In this document: in pieces, positions 55,720 through 64,000 of the stretch | Position numbering within the stretch: position 1 is the stretch's first letter | Layout: every line of letters starts with the position of its first letter | Source of the DNA: Limnohabitans sp. 2KL-17 | GTDB lineage: Bacteria; Pseudomonadota; Gammaproteobacteria; Burkholderiales; Burkholderiaceae_C | DNA length: 64,000 bases | Reading direction: 5' to 3' | Assembly: GCF_003063415.1 (NCBI RefSeq) | Contig: NZ_NESK01000014.1 | Location: 1 to 64,000 of the forward strand | The notes under the pieces: model-generated | The model's input: only the letters and a program-made list of their open reading frames with translations | Database searches by the model: none | Told to the model about the DNA's origin: nothing | Made by a program: the position numbers and the translations under genes

Positions 55720-57279
55720 TTAGGACGTTTTTTCCAGATCCCGCAATCTAAATCGCTGAATTTTTCCGGTCGCCGTCTTGGGCAGTTCGGCCACAAAGTC
55801 GATAAAGCGCGGGTATTTGTAAGGGGCCAGGCGTTCCTTCACAAAGGCTTTGACTTCGGCCTCGGTCAGGCTTTGGCCTTGTTTGAGCACGATGAAGGCC
55901 TTGGTTTTGGTCAGCCCGTCGACGTCTTCTTTGCCGATCACGGCTGCTTCCAGAATGGCGGGGTGCTGCACCAACGTGGCTTCCACCTCAAAGGGTGAAA
56001 CATAGATGCCGCTGACCTTCAGCATGTCGTCGTTGCGCCCTGCATAGGTGTAGTAACCATCGGGATCACGCGTGTACTTGTCGCCGCTCTTGGTCCAGAT
56101 ACCCTGAAAGGTGTCTCGGGTTTTGTCGCGGTTGTTCCAATACATGAGCGCGCTGCTCGGGCCCTGGATGTAGAGGTCTCCGATCTCGTTGTCGCCGGTG
56201 ACCACACTGCCGTCTTCGTTGCGCAGTTGGACCTCGTAACCGGGCACAGCCTTGCCGGTGGTGCCGTAGCGCACATCGCCGGGTCGGTTGGATAAAAAGA
56301 CGTGCAGCATCTCGGTCGAGCCGATGCCGTCGATGATCTCGCAGCCAAAATGGGCCGACCAGCGCTCGGCAATGTCACGCGGCAAAGCCTCACCAGCAGA
56401 CGAGCAAAGTCGCAAGGCCACAGCACTTTTTGGGGGCAAATCCGGGCTCGCAAGCATGCCGCCGTAGCCGGTAGGCGCACCATAAAACACGGTGGGCTGG
56501 TGGTCCACCAGGCGCTTGAAAGTGGCTTGTGGGGTGGGGCGTTCGGCCATCAGCACCACCGTGGCACCCACGCTCAAGGGGAAGGTGAGGGCGTTGCCCA
56601 AGCCGTAAGCAAAGAACAGCTTGGCGGCCGAAAAGACGGTGTCACTCTCGCGCAAATCCAGCACGCCTTTGCCATACAACTCGGCCGTCCAGTACAGGTT
56701 GCCTTGGCTGTGCACGGTGCCCTTGGGCTTGCCTGTTGAGCCGGATGAGTAAAGCCAGAAAGCGGGTTCGTCAGCCAGCGTGATGGCCGGCAGCGCAGGG
56801 TTGTTTTGCGCCACCAAGTCGGCCATGTTGAGCTGGCCTGGCGTCAAGGCTGCGGCGGGGCGGGACACCAGCAGATGGCGCACTTCGGTTTTGCCGATAT
56901 CCAGCGCACTTTGCAGCGTTGGCAGCAGGCTGCCCGACACCAGTGCGGCTTGCGCCCGGCTGTTGCTCAGCATGAAGGCATAGTCTTCAGCAGTCAGCAG
57001 GGTGTTCACCGCCACAGGCACCACACCGGCATAAAGTGAGCCCAAAAAGGCCACCACCCAGTCGCTGCTGTCTTGCATGAGCAGCAGCACGCGTTCTTCG
57101 CGCTTGAGCCCCATGGCCTGCAGGCCGCCGGCAAAACGGCGTATCTGCTCGGTCAACTCGCCGTAGGTGGTGGTGCCCATGTCGTTAATCAGCGCGGTTT
57201 TGCCGGCGCGATGGGCGTTGGTGGCGATCAGGTGCTGGGAAAAATTGAAGTCGGCTGGGGGTGGGGTCACAGGGCGCAT
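55720..57279 (-). CDS. bclA: Benzoate--CoA ligase
   Basis: A 519-residue AMP-forming acyl-CoA synthetase that makes benzoyl-CoA, the entry substrate of the box pathway. The AMP-binding motif is YSSGSTGKPKGTVHS, followed by YGAPTGYGGML, SSAGEALP, DGIGSTEMLHVFLSNRPGDVRYGTTG and RNDDMLKVSGIYVSPFEVE. The catalytic Lys lies in PKTATGKIQRF. The residues around GSTEMLHVFLSN match benzoate-CoA ligases. The ATG at 57279 has AAGGAG before it. It is divergent from boxR, across a region containing BoxR-type operators. Confidence 0.93.
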   Translation of the reverse strand: MRPVTPPPADFNFSQHLIATNAHRAGKTALINDMGTTTYGELTEQIRRFAGGLQAMGLKREERVLLLMQDSSDWVVAFLGSLYAGVVPVAVNTLLTAEDYAFMLSNSRAQAALVSGSLLPTLQSALDIGKTEVRHLLVSRPAAALTPGQLNMADLVAQNNPALPAITLADEPAFWLYSSGSTGKPKGTVHSQGNLYWTAELYGKGVLDLRESDTVFSAAKLFFAYGLGNALTFPLSVGATVVLMAERPTPQATFKRLVDHQPTVFYGAPTGYGGMLASPDLPPKSAVALRLCSSAGEALPRDIAERWSAHFGCEIIDGIGSTEMLHVFLSNRPGDVRYGTTGKAVPGYEVQLRNEDGSVVTGDNEIGDLYIQGPSSALMYWNNRDKTRDTFQGIWTKSGDKYTRDPDGYYTYAGRNDDMLKVSGIYVSPFEVEATLVQHPAILEAAVIGKEDVDGLTKTKAFIVLKQGQSLTEAEVKAFVKERLAPYKYPRFIDFVAELPKTATGKIQRFRLRDLEKTS

Positions 57280-57504
57280 GTTTTGTCTCCTTGGGGTCTT
57301 TGTATTTGCCGTATCGAAAGTGTTGTTCAAAAGGTGGGCTCAGGCAATCCGGGGCTTTCCTCTGGGGGTCACAGAAGCAAGGTGATGCCCTGCGCTGGGC
57401 GTTCGGTTCTTTGTCAACAGGGGGCCTGGTTCTGGGTGAATATGCAAGGTAATGCCATAAAAAACTGTTCCAGGTGTCCAGTTGGCGGTATAAACAGGGG
57501 TTGA

Positions 57505-57518
57505 TGCACTATTGTGCG
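57505..57518. promoter_or_regulatory. Imperfect BoxR-type operator (TGCA-N6-TGCG)
   Basis: TGCACTATTGTGCG: one complete TGCA and a second with its last base changed, with the same six-base spacing as the perfect operators and 13 bases before the next one. Confidence 0.45.
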
Positions 57519-57530
57519 TGCCTGGCAGTA

Positions 57531-57544
57531 TGCACTAAAGTGCA
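57531..57544. promoter_or_regulatory. BoxR operator (TGCA-N6-TGCA) upstream of boxR
   Basis: TGCACTAAAGTGCA lies 57 bases before the boxR start. TGCA pairs six bases apart are the operators described for BoxR in Azoarcus, where BoxR represses box genes and benzoyl-CoA releases it. The placement fits autoregulation and control of bclA. Confidence 0.75.
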
Positions 57545-57600
57545 TGTTTCGGGTTGGTTGAAATAAAAGGGTTTTCCCTAGTAATGATCAAAGGTCGAGC

Positions 57601-58515
57601 ATGACATCCCCTGAACCCACACGGATGGAAACGTCTGAACCAGAAGCAAAGCGCAGTCCTTTTCTGGAAGCCCTGGGTGAGTGTGTGCGCACCCTCCGCT
57701 CCCGCAAAGGCATGACACGCCGTGCTGTGGCCGTTGCTGCCGATGTGTCAGAGCGTCACCTGGCGAATCTGGAATACGGCACCGGCAACGTGTCGGTGCT
57801 GGTCTTGCTGCAAGTCGCCAATGCGCTGCAGTGCTCACTGGCCGAGTTGTTGGGTGACGTGACCACCACTTCGCCCGAGTGGCTGTTGATTCGCGAATTG
57901 CTGTCCAAGCGCAGTGAAGCTGATTTGCGCCGCGCAAGGGTGCAACTGAGTGACATGTTTGGCGAAGGTGGCAACGCACAAGAGCGCAAGAACCGCATTG
58001 CCTTGATTGGCTTGCGTGGTGCGGGCAAAACCTCACTGGGCCAGCGCCTGGCGGACGATCTGGGTTTTCCCTTCATCGAGTTGAGTCGCGAAATCGAGAA
58101 ATTTGCCGGTTGCCAGATCAGCGAAATCCACAACCTCTATGGGGCCAACGCCTACCGCCGTTACGAACGCCGCGCCCTCGAGGAAGCCATCCAGATTTAC
58201 CCCGAAGTCGTGGTCGCCACGCCTGGCGGTCTGGTGTCCGAGTCGGCCAACTTCAACGTGTTGCTCTCGCATTGCACCACTGTGTGGCTGCAGGCCGATG
58301 CGGCCGATCACATGGGCCGTGTCGCTGCACAAGGCGACATGCGCCCCATGGCCGCAAGCCGAGAAGCCATGGAAGACCTCAAGCGCATTCTGGAAGGGCG
58401 CGCGGCCTTTTATTCAAAAGCCGATCTGGCCATCAACACCAGTGGACGCAGCGAAGACGAAGCTTTCAAGGCTTTGCGTACTTCCGTTCGCCAGCACTTG
58501 CAAATGGCTGGTTAG
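57601..58515 (+). CDS. boxR: BoxR, benzoyl-CoA-responsive transcriptional repressor
   Basis: BoxR, 304 residues, fuses an N-terminal HTH_XRE domain (about 22-85; MTRRAVAVAADVSERHLANLE is split by the recognition helix) to a shikimate-kinase-like domain (about 130-300) that binds benzoyl-CoA. The P-loop is GLRGAGKTSLG at 137-147, followed by FIELSREIEKFAG and VVVATPGGLVSE. In relatives it represses catabolic genes until benzoyl-CoA appears. The gene is flanked on both sides by TGCA-N6-TGCA repeats. The ATG at 57601 is the first of two nearby in-frame ATGs. Confidence 0.95.
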   Translation: MTSPEPTRMETSEPEAKRSPFLEALGECVRTLRSRKGMTRRAVAVAADVSERHLANLEYGTGNVSVLVLLQVANALQCSLAELLGDVTTTSPEWLLIRELLSKRSEADLRRARVQLSDMFGEGGNAQERKNRIALIGLRGAGKTSLGQRLADDLGFPFIELSREIEKFAGCQISEIHNLYGANAYRRYERRALEEAIQIYPEVVVATPGGLVSESANFNVLLSHCTTVWLQADAADHMGRVAAQGDMRPMAASREAMEDLKRILEGRAAFYSKADLAINTSGRSEDEAFKALRTSVRQHLQMAG

Positions 58516-58560
58516 GGCCTGGTGGGTTTTTTTTGAGGATTAGGGAAAACACTTAGTAAA

Positions 58561-58574
58561 TGCATTAAAGTGCA
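58561..58574. promoter_or_regulatory. BoxR operator 1 upstream of boxC
   Basis: TGCATTAAAGTGCA, a perfect TGCA-N6-TGCA. It lies 112 bases before the boxC start and just beyond the end of boxR, close to a possible TTGAGG -35 at 58533. Confidence 0.75.
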
Positions 58575-58594
58575 TATTTATGACGAATAAGACA

Positions 58595-58608
58595 TGCACT
58601 AAACTTCA
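58595..58608. promoter_or_regulatory. Imperfect BoxR-type operator 2 upstream of boxC
   Basis: TGCACTAAACTTCA keeps the first TGCA and the six-base spacer; the second half is TTCA. It lies between two perfect repeats, so it may add cooperative binding. Confidence 0.4.
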
Positions 58609-58616
58609 ATGCAGCA

Positions 58617-58630
58617 TGCACTGAAATGCA
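58617..58630. promoter_or_regulatory. BoxR operator 3 upstream of boxC
   Basis: TGCACTGAAATGCA, a perfect TGCA-N6-TGCA. A third TGCA (58610-58613) lies seven bases upstream, so several half-sites are stacked before the boxC start at 58673. Confidence 0.75.
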
Positions 58631-58672
58631 TTTTTGACTGAAATCAAATTCCCCTTACCGACGGAGACAGCC

Positions 58673-60331
58673 ATGACAACTTCCCTTCAGGTCAACTACC
58701 AGACCACGCCCGCAGAATACAAACACATCAGCCTGGCCTTTGATGGCGAGATCGCCACCCTGTCGATCAACATCAACGAAGACGCCGGCATCCGCCCAGG
58801 TTACAAACTCAAGCTCAACAGCTATGACCTGGGTGTGGACATTGAATTGCACGACGCCCTGCAGCGCATCCGCTTTGAGCACCCTGAGGTTCGCTCGGTG
58901 GTGGTGACCAGTTTGAAGGACCGCGTGTTCTGCTCGGGGGCCAACATCTTCATGCTGGGGGTCTCGACCCACGGCTGGAAAGTCAACTTCTGCAAGTTCA
59001 CCAACGAAACCCGCAACGGCATCGAAGACTCCAGCAAGCACGATGGCCTCAAATTCGTCGCCGCCTTGAACGGCGCTTGCGCTGGCGGTGGCTATGAGTT
59101 GGCCCTGGCTTGCGATGAAATCGTGCTGGTGGACGACCGCTCGTCAGCGGTGTCTTTGCCTGAAGTGCCTTTGCTGGGGGTGTTGCCCGGCACCGGTGGC
59201 CTGACCCGCGTGACCGACAAACGCCATGTGCGCCACGACTTGGCCGACATTTTCTGCACCAGCGTGGAAGGTGTGCGCGGTCAAAAAGCCGTGGACTGGC
59301 GCCTGGTGGATGCCATCGCCAAGCCAGCCGTGTTCAAGGAAGCCGTTCAAGCCCGCGCCACGAAATTGGCCGCTGGCAGCAACCGCCCTGTCGGTGTCAA
59401 GGGTGTGATACTGACCCCATTGAACCGCACCTTTACTGCCGACGCCCTGACTTACACCAACGTCACTGTTGAAATCGACCGTGCCAAGCGCATCGCCACC
59501 TTCACCGTCAAGGCCCCGGCCACCGCCCAGCCCACCGACATCGCCGGCATTAAAGCCGCAGGCATGAACTGGTGGCCACTGCAAATGGTGCGTGAACTGG
59601 ACGACGCCATCCTGCACATGCGAACCAACGAACTCGACATTGGCACCTGGGTCATCAAGACCGCAGGTGACGCCGCCGCCGTGCTGGCCTCGGACGCCAC
59701 CATGCTGGCCCACAAGGACCACTGGTTTGTGCGTGAAACCATTGGGCACCTGCGCCGCACCCTGGCCCGCATGGACGTGACCTCACGCAGCCTGTTCGCC
59801 TTGGTCGAAGAGGGGACATGTTTTGTCGGCACACTCGCCGAATTGGCTTTTTGCGCCGACCGTGCCTACATGCTGGCTCTGCCTGATGACCTGGCCAAAG
59901 CCCCCAAGATCCAGTTGAATGAAATGAACTTTGGTTTCTTCCCCATGGTCAATGACCAGACCCGCCTACAGCGCCGCTTTTATGAAGAAGTGCCCGCCAT
60001 GGAGGCTGCTCGCGGTGCCATTGGCAAAGCACTGGACGCTGACGCTGCTTTGGCCTTGGGCTTGGTGACTGCGGCGCCAGATGATATTGACTGGACAGAT
60101 GAAATACGAATGGCTCTGGAAGAGCGCACCTCTATGTCGCCTGATGCATTGACCGGCCTTGAGGCCAACTTGCGATTTGCACAAAAGGAAAACATGGCCA
60201 CGCGTATTTTTGGCCGCTTGACTGCCTGGCAGAACTGGATCTTCCAGCGCCCCAACGCCGTCGGCGAAAAAGGCGCTCTGAAGGTCTACGGCAAAGGCGA
60301 AAAAGTCCAGTTCGACATGAACCGGGTTTGA
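58673..60331 (+). CDS. boxC: Benzoyl-CoA-dihydrodiol lyase BoxC
   Basis: BoxC, 552 residues, opens the ring of 2,3-epoxybenzoyl-CoA with water, giving 3,4-dehydroadipyl-CoA semialdehyde and formate. It is a long crotonase-fold enzyme: VVTSLKDRVFCSGANIFML and ALNGACAGGGYELALACDEIVL form the first half, and EVPLLGVLPGTGGL the oxyanion region. The ATG at 58673 with GGAGAC upstream gives the expected MTTSLQVNYQTTPAEY start. The formate it releases could feed the NuoE/FdsG-like dehydrogenase at the window end. Confidence 0.95.
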   Translation: MTTSLQVNYQTTPAEYKHISLAFDGEIATLSININEDAGIRPGYKLKLNSYDLGVDIELHDALQRIRFEHPEVRSVVVTSLKDRVFCSGANIFMLGVSTHGWKVNFCKFTNETRNGIEDSSKHDGLKFVAALNGACAGGGYELALACDEIVLVDDRSSAVSLPEVPLLGVLPGTGGLTRVTDKRHVRHDLADIFCTSVEGVRGQKAVDWRLVDAIAKPAVFKEAVQARATKLAAGSNRPVGVKGVILTPLNRTFTADALTYTNVTVEIDRAKRIATFTVKAPATAQPTDIAGIKAAGMNWWPLQMVRELDDAILHMRTNELDIGTWVIKTAGDAAAVLASDATMLAHKDHWFVRETIGHLRRTLARMDVTSRSLFALVEEGTCFVGTLAELAFCADRAYMLALPDDLAKAPKIQLNEMNFGFFPMVNDQTRLQRRFYEEVPAMEAARGAIGKALDADAALALGLVTAAPDDIDWTDEIRMALEERTSMSPDALTGLEANLRFAQKENMATRIFGRLTAWQNWIFQRPNAVGEKGALKVYGKGEKVQFDMNRV

Positions 60332-60418
60332 TTTTTAACGTTGTGTAGCGTGGTTCCCGGTGGTCCGCGCTGCAACCGAAATTTGACCCCACCGTTGCTT
60401 TAATTTCTGGAGACTCTC

Positions 60419-61846
<1,428 letters not shown>

Positions 61847-61889
61847 TGCGTTGAACGTTTGATCGACTGCTGCTTCCTTGTTGGGGGCA

Positions 61890-61966
61890 GCAGTTGACAG
61901 AGGAAGGGGCGGGTTCCTCATGCGGTTACCGGAAAATCGTCACCCGCCCCTTCCTCTGTCAACTGC
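61890..61966. repeat. Perfect 25-base inverted repeat (hairpin 1)
   Basis: The arms 61890-61914 and 61942-61966 are exact complements over all 25 bases, with a 27-base loop. The arm begins GCAGTTGACAGAGG. The loop contains ACCGGAAAATCG (61928-61939), which is the reverse complement of a string in the loop of hairpin 2. There is no terminator-like T run. Confidence 0.92.
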
Positions 61967-62025
61967 ATGGTTCAAGGCGGTCCAAAGCGCCTGTAGACTG
62001 TGCCCCTCAAAGCCGTCACAGAGCG

Positions 62026-62097
62026 ACGCAATGGGTGAGTGCCGGGCGCCGATTTTCCGGTGCCCCGTATGTGGTGCACGGCACTCACCCATTGCGT
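62026..62097. repeat. Perfect 19-base inverted repeat (hairpin 2)
   Basis: The arms 62026-62044 and 62079-62097 are exact complements (the arm begins ACGCAATGGGTGAG), enclosing a 34-base loop. The loop contains CGATTTTCCGGT (62050-62061), the exact complement of the loop string in hairpin 1. The arms themselves are unrelated to those of hairpin 1. Confidence 0.92.
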
Positions 62098-62182
62098 TGC
62101 GGAACGCGCAGACCACTCGTTCTGGCAAGCCAATTCGAGCGCAGACAAAAAGCACAAAACCGAAAGCCTGAGGAGATCTTCC

Positions 62183-63493
62183 ATGACCACAGCATCGACC
62201 CTGATCAAACAGCACGTCATCGACCCGGAAATCTGTATCCGCTGCAACACCTGCGAAGCGATTTGCCCGGTGGGGGCAATTACCCATGACTCGCTCAATT
62301 ACGTGGTCAAGGCGGACATCTGCAACCTGTGCATGGACTGCATCTCACCATGCCCCACAGGCTCGATTGACAACTGGCGCATGATGCCCAAGGCCAAGGC
62401 CTACAGCATCGAAGAACAACTCAAGTGGGATGAATTGCCTGCCGAACTCAGCCCAGATGAATTGGGCGATGCAGGGGGTGCTGAAGCTGATGCCCTTCAA
62501 GAAGCGCAAAGTGCCGTTCAAGCGGTTGCCGCATCGTCTGCATCGGCCGTGAGCACAGCCATCACCTCGGGCTTCAACTCAGCGGCTTTTGGTGCCATCA
62601 CCCCGCCTTGGTCTGCTGCACACGCATACACCAACTTGTATGGCCCCAAGGCTGCAGAAAAAACCATCACCGCCACGGTCACCGGCAACGTGCGAGTGAC
62701 CGAAGTGGGTAAAACAGCAGGGAACGACTACGACACACACCACATCGTGCTCGACTTCGGCAGCATGCCCTTTCCGGTGCTTGAAGGCCAGTCGATCGGC
62801 ATCATCCCGCCAGGTTCGGATGCCAAAGGCAAGCCGCACCATGCTCGCCAGTACTCGATCGCCAGCCCCCGCAACGGCGAGCGCCCCGGCTACAACAACC
62901 TGTCGCTGACCATCAAGCGGGTGCTGGAAGACCACAGCGGCCAGCCCGTGCGTGGCGTGGGTTCCAACTACATGTGCGACTTGCAGGTGGGTGACAAGGT
63001 TCAGGTGATCGGTCCGTTTGGAGCCAGCTTCCTGATGCCCAACCATCCCAAGAGCAACATCGTCATGATCTGTACCGGCACGGGCAGTGCGCCCATGCGT
63101 GCCATGACCGAGTGGCGTCGTCGGCTGCGGGCCAGTGGCAAGTTTGAAGGCGGCAAACTGATGTTGTTCTTCGGCGCCCGCACACCGCAAGAGTTGCCTT
63201 ACTTCGGACCACTCAACAACTTGCCGAAAGACTTCATTGACATCGAGTTTGCCTTTTCGCGCGAGACGGGAAAATCCAAACGCTACGTGCAAGACGCCAT
63301 GCGTGACCGATCTGCCGACCTGGCGGCGCAACTCATAGATGGCAACACAAGCTTTTACGTGTGCGGCCTCAAAAGCATGGAAGAGGGTGTGGTGATGGCC
63401 TTGCGTGACATCGCACAGAATGCTGGACTCGATTGGGATACCGTGGGTGCTGCGCTCAAAAAAGAAGGTCGGCTGCACCTTGAGACCTATTGA
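62183..63493 (+). CDS. boxA: Benzoyl-CoA epoxidase reductase subunit BoxA
   Basis: BoxA, 436 residues, passes electrons from NADPH to BoxB. Two 4Fe-4S motifs are at the N-terminus ([12 protein letters not shown] and [12 protein letters not shown]), then an Ala-rich linker, an FAD-binding domain ([12 protein letters not shown]) and an NADP-binding part ([32 protein letters not shown]). The C-terminal [13 protein letters not shown] is typical of the ferredoxin-NADP reductase fold. The ATG at 62183 has GAGGAGAT upstream. Confidence 0.95.
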   Translation: MTTASTLIKQHVIDPEICIRCNTCEAICPVGAITHDSLNYVVKADICNLCMDCISPCPTGSIDNWRMMPKAKAYSIEEQLKWDELPAELSPDELGDAGGAEADALQEAQSAVQAVAASSASAVSTAITSGFNSAAFGAITPPWSAAHAYTNLYGPKAAEKTITATVTGNVRVTEVGKTAGNDYDTHHIVLDFGSMPFPVLEGQSIGIIPPGSDAKGKPHHARQYSIASPRNGERPGYNNLSLTIKRVLEDHSGQPVRGVGSNYMCDLQVGDKVQVIGPFGASFLMPNHPKSNIVMICTGTGSAPMRAMTEWRRRLRASGKFEGGKLMLFFGARTPQELPYFGPLNNLPKDFIDIEFAFSRETGKSKRYVQDAMRDRSADLAAQLIDGNTSFYVCGLKSMEEGVVMALRDIAQNAGLDWDTVGAALKKEGRLHLETY

Positions 63494-63516
63494 GCTTGGC
63501 GCATATTTTTGCAGGA

Positions 63517-63531
63517 GCGGCCTCTGGCCGC
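63517..63531. repeat. REP-like palindrome after boxA
   Basis: GCGGCC-TCT-GGCCGC is a perfect six-base stem within GCAGGAGCGGCCTCTGGCCG, 24 bases after the boxA stop. It resembles REP sequences (AGGAGCGG...CCGCGA). It may stabilise the 3' end of the box mRNA; no T run follows. Confidence 0.5.
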
Positions 63532-63620
63532 GAACTGTAGCGATGTGCGAGTTTTGATGTGGATCCGGGCCTGAGGCCATTCCAACTATCATCCGGACAA
63601 CAGACCCGAGGCGCTTTTTC

Positions 63621-64000
63621 ATGCAGGCCATCACGCCATCCCCAACCCACATTGCGCTGAGCCAGGTTCGTGAACAGTTGCGACTGCCTCGTGCCCAGCT
63701 CAAAGGGCGTCAGCCTTCTGAGGCAGCCTTGGCCGAGGTGCGTGCCCTCATCGGTGCCGCGCCTGGCAACGGCCACCGCCGCGATCTGCTGATCGAGCAC
63801 TTGCATGTGCTCAATGATCATTTTCAGGGGCTGTTTGAGCGCCACATCGTGGCCTTAGCTGCCGAGATGCGCCTGCCCGTGGTCGAGGTGTTCGAGGTCG
63901 CTTCTTTCTACCACCACTTTGAATTGCTCAAGGACCACGACACGGCACCGGGTGTGACATTGCGTGTGTGCGACAGCCTCAGTTGCAGCCTGGCCGGCGC
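63621..64000 (+). CDS. NuoE/FdsG-like NAD-linked dehydrogenase subunit, partial
   Basis: The first 126 codons of a gene that runs out of the window. After an N-terminal region lies the 2Fe-2S thioredoxin-like fold: LPVVEVFEVASFYHHFELL and VTLRVCDSLSCSLAG, with the first two Cys of the cluster. Such subunits occur in complex I, NAD-linked formate dehydrogenase and related hydrogenase-type complexes. Placement after the box operon, whose ring cleavage releases formate, favours formate dehydrogenase. The start (MQAITPSPTH) is the first ATG. Confidence 0.75.
   Translation, partial: MQAITPSPTHIALSQVREQLRLPRAQLKGRQPSEAALAEVRALIGAAPGNGHRRDLLIEHLHVLNDHFQGLFERHIVALAAEMRLPVVEVFEVASFYHHFELLKDHDTAPGVTLRVCDSLSCSLAG

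Larger units (their letters stand above)
57280..57600. other. Divergent promoter region between bclA and boxR
   Basis: About 320 bases with no gene. The part near boxR contains the TGCA-type operator repeats listed separately. The part near bclA holds its Shine-Dalgarno. The intervening sequence shows no other recognised element. Confidence 0.6.
61847..62182. other. Long boxB-boxA spacer with two hairpins
   Basis: Most of the 336-base gap is taken up by two large inverted repeats, listed separately. The rest contains the boxA ribosome-binding site (GAGGAGAT, about 8 bases before the start). No open frame of note and no convincing promoter were seen. Such a long gap inside a catabolic operon is unusual. 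Confidence 0.7.

Noticed and set aside
61890-62097. Hairpins between boxB and boxA as rho-independent terminators
   Set aside because: Neither hairpin is followed by a T run and boxA must be expressed with boxB; they are listed as repeats instead.

Overview
The window reads as a chromosomal segment of a GC-rich betaproteobacterium, most likely Burkholderiales/Comamonadaceae. The grounds are the ubiE-ubiJ-ubiB cluster, the fmdB-DUF502-aspS-nudB-clsB gene order, the paired Bug (TctC-type) receptors and the boxABC/boxR aerobic benzoyl-CoA pathway. This placement is inferred from gene content and order only.

Left part (1-18.9 kb): the tail of a frameshifted IS3 transposase, a very large FAD/4Fe-4S oxidoreductase, a ubiquinone cluster (ubiE, a Tim44-like protein, ubiJ, ubiB), an SSS-type symporter, fmdB-like, DUF502 and aspS. 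An RRM RNA-binding protein and an orphan ABC ATPase follow on the minus strand. Then come nudB, an EEP hydrolase, clsB, folE and a BLUF blue-light sensor. Ordinary housekeeping genes show short spacers or overlaps.

Accessory part (18.7-33.3 kb): a long tandem duplication with an IS91-family element at the junction. Unit A (18709-25003) carries BLUF, an EamA transporter, DUF429, sodC, a broken DinB gene, a broken isochorismatase gene, GNAT, PPOX, cupin and a truncated SbmA-like gene. Unit B (26898-33276) carries a BLUF fragment, an internally deleted DUF429 gene, two integron gene cassettes with recognisable attC sites, and intact DinB, isochorismatase, GNAT, PPOX, cupin and SbmA-like genes. 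A 791-base tract is identical between the two otherwise diverged units, which points to gene conversion. The two units have decayed in complementary ways. No integron integrase is present, so the cassettes look like an integrase-less (CALIN-type) remnant.

Right part (33.3-64 kb): a SulP transporter, a cysteine-type sulfatase and two Bug receptors, divergent from a MarR regulator; then a nuclease, moeB-like, ctpA, gpmA, rhodanese, grxC, secB, gpsA, panC, panB, scpA, DUF3460, a second SulP, DUF1275, metG and apbC. A hybrid histidine kinase gene is broken by two frameshifts. The last 8 kb is the benzoate module: benzoate-CoA ligase, BoxR, BoxC, BoxB and BoxA, with at least three perfect TGCA-N6-TGCA operators. 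Two large hairpins with mutually complementary loops lie between boxB and boxA. The window ends inside a NuoE/FdsG-like gene. No tRNA, rRNA or CRISPR array was seen.
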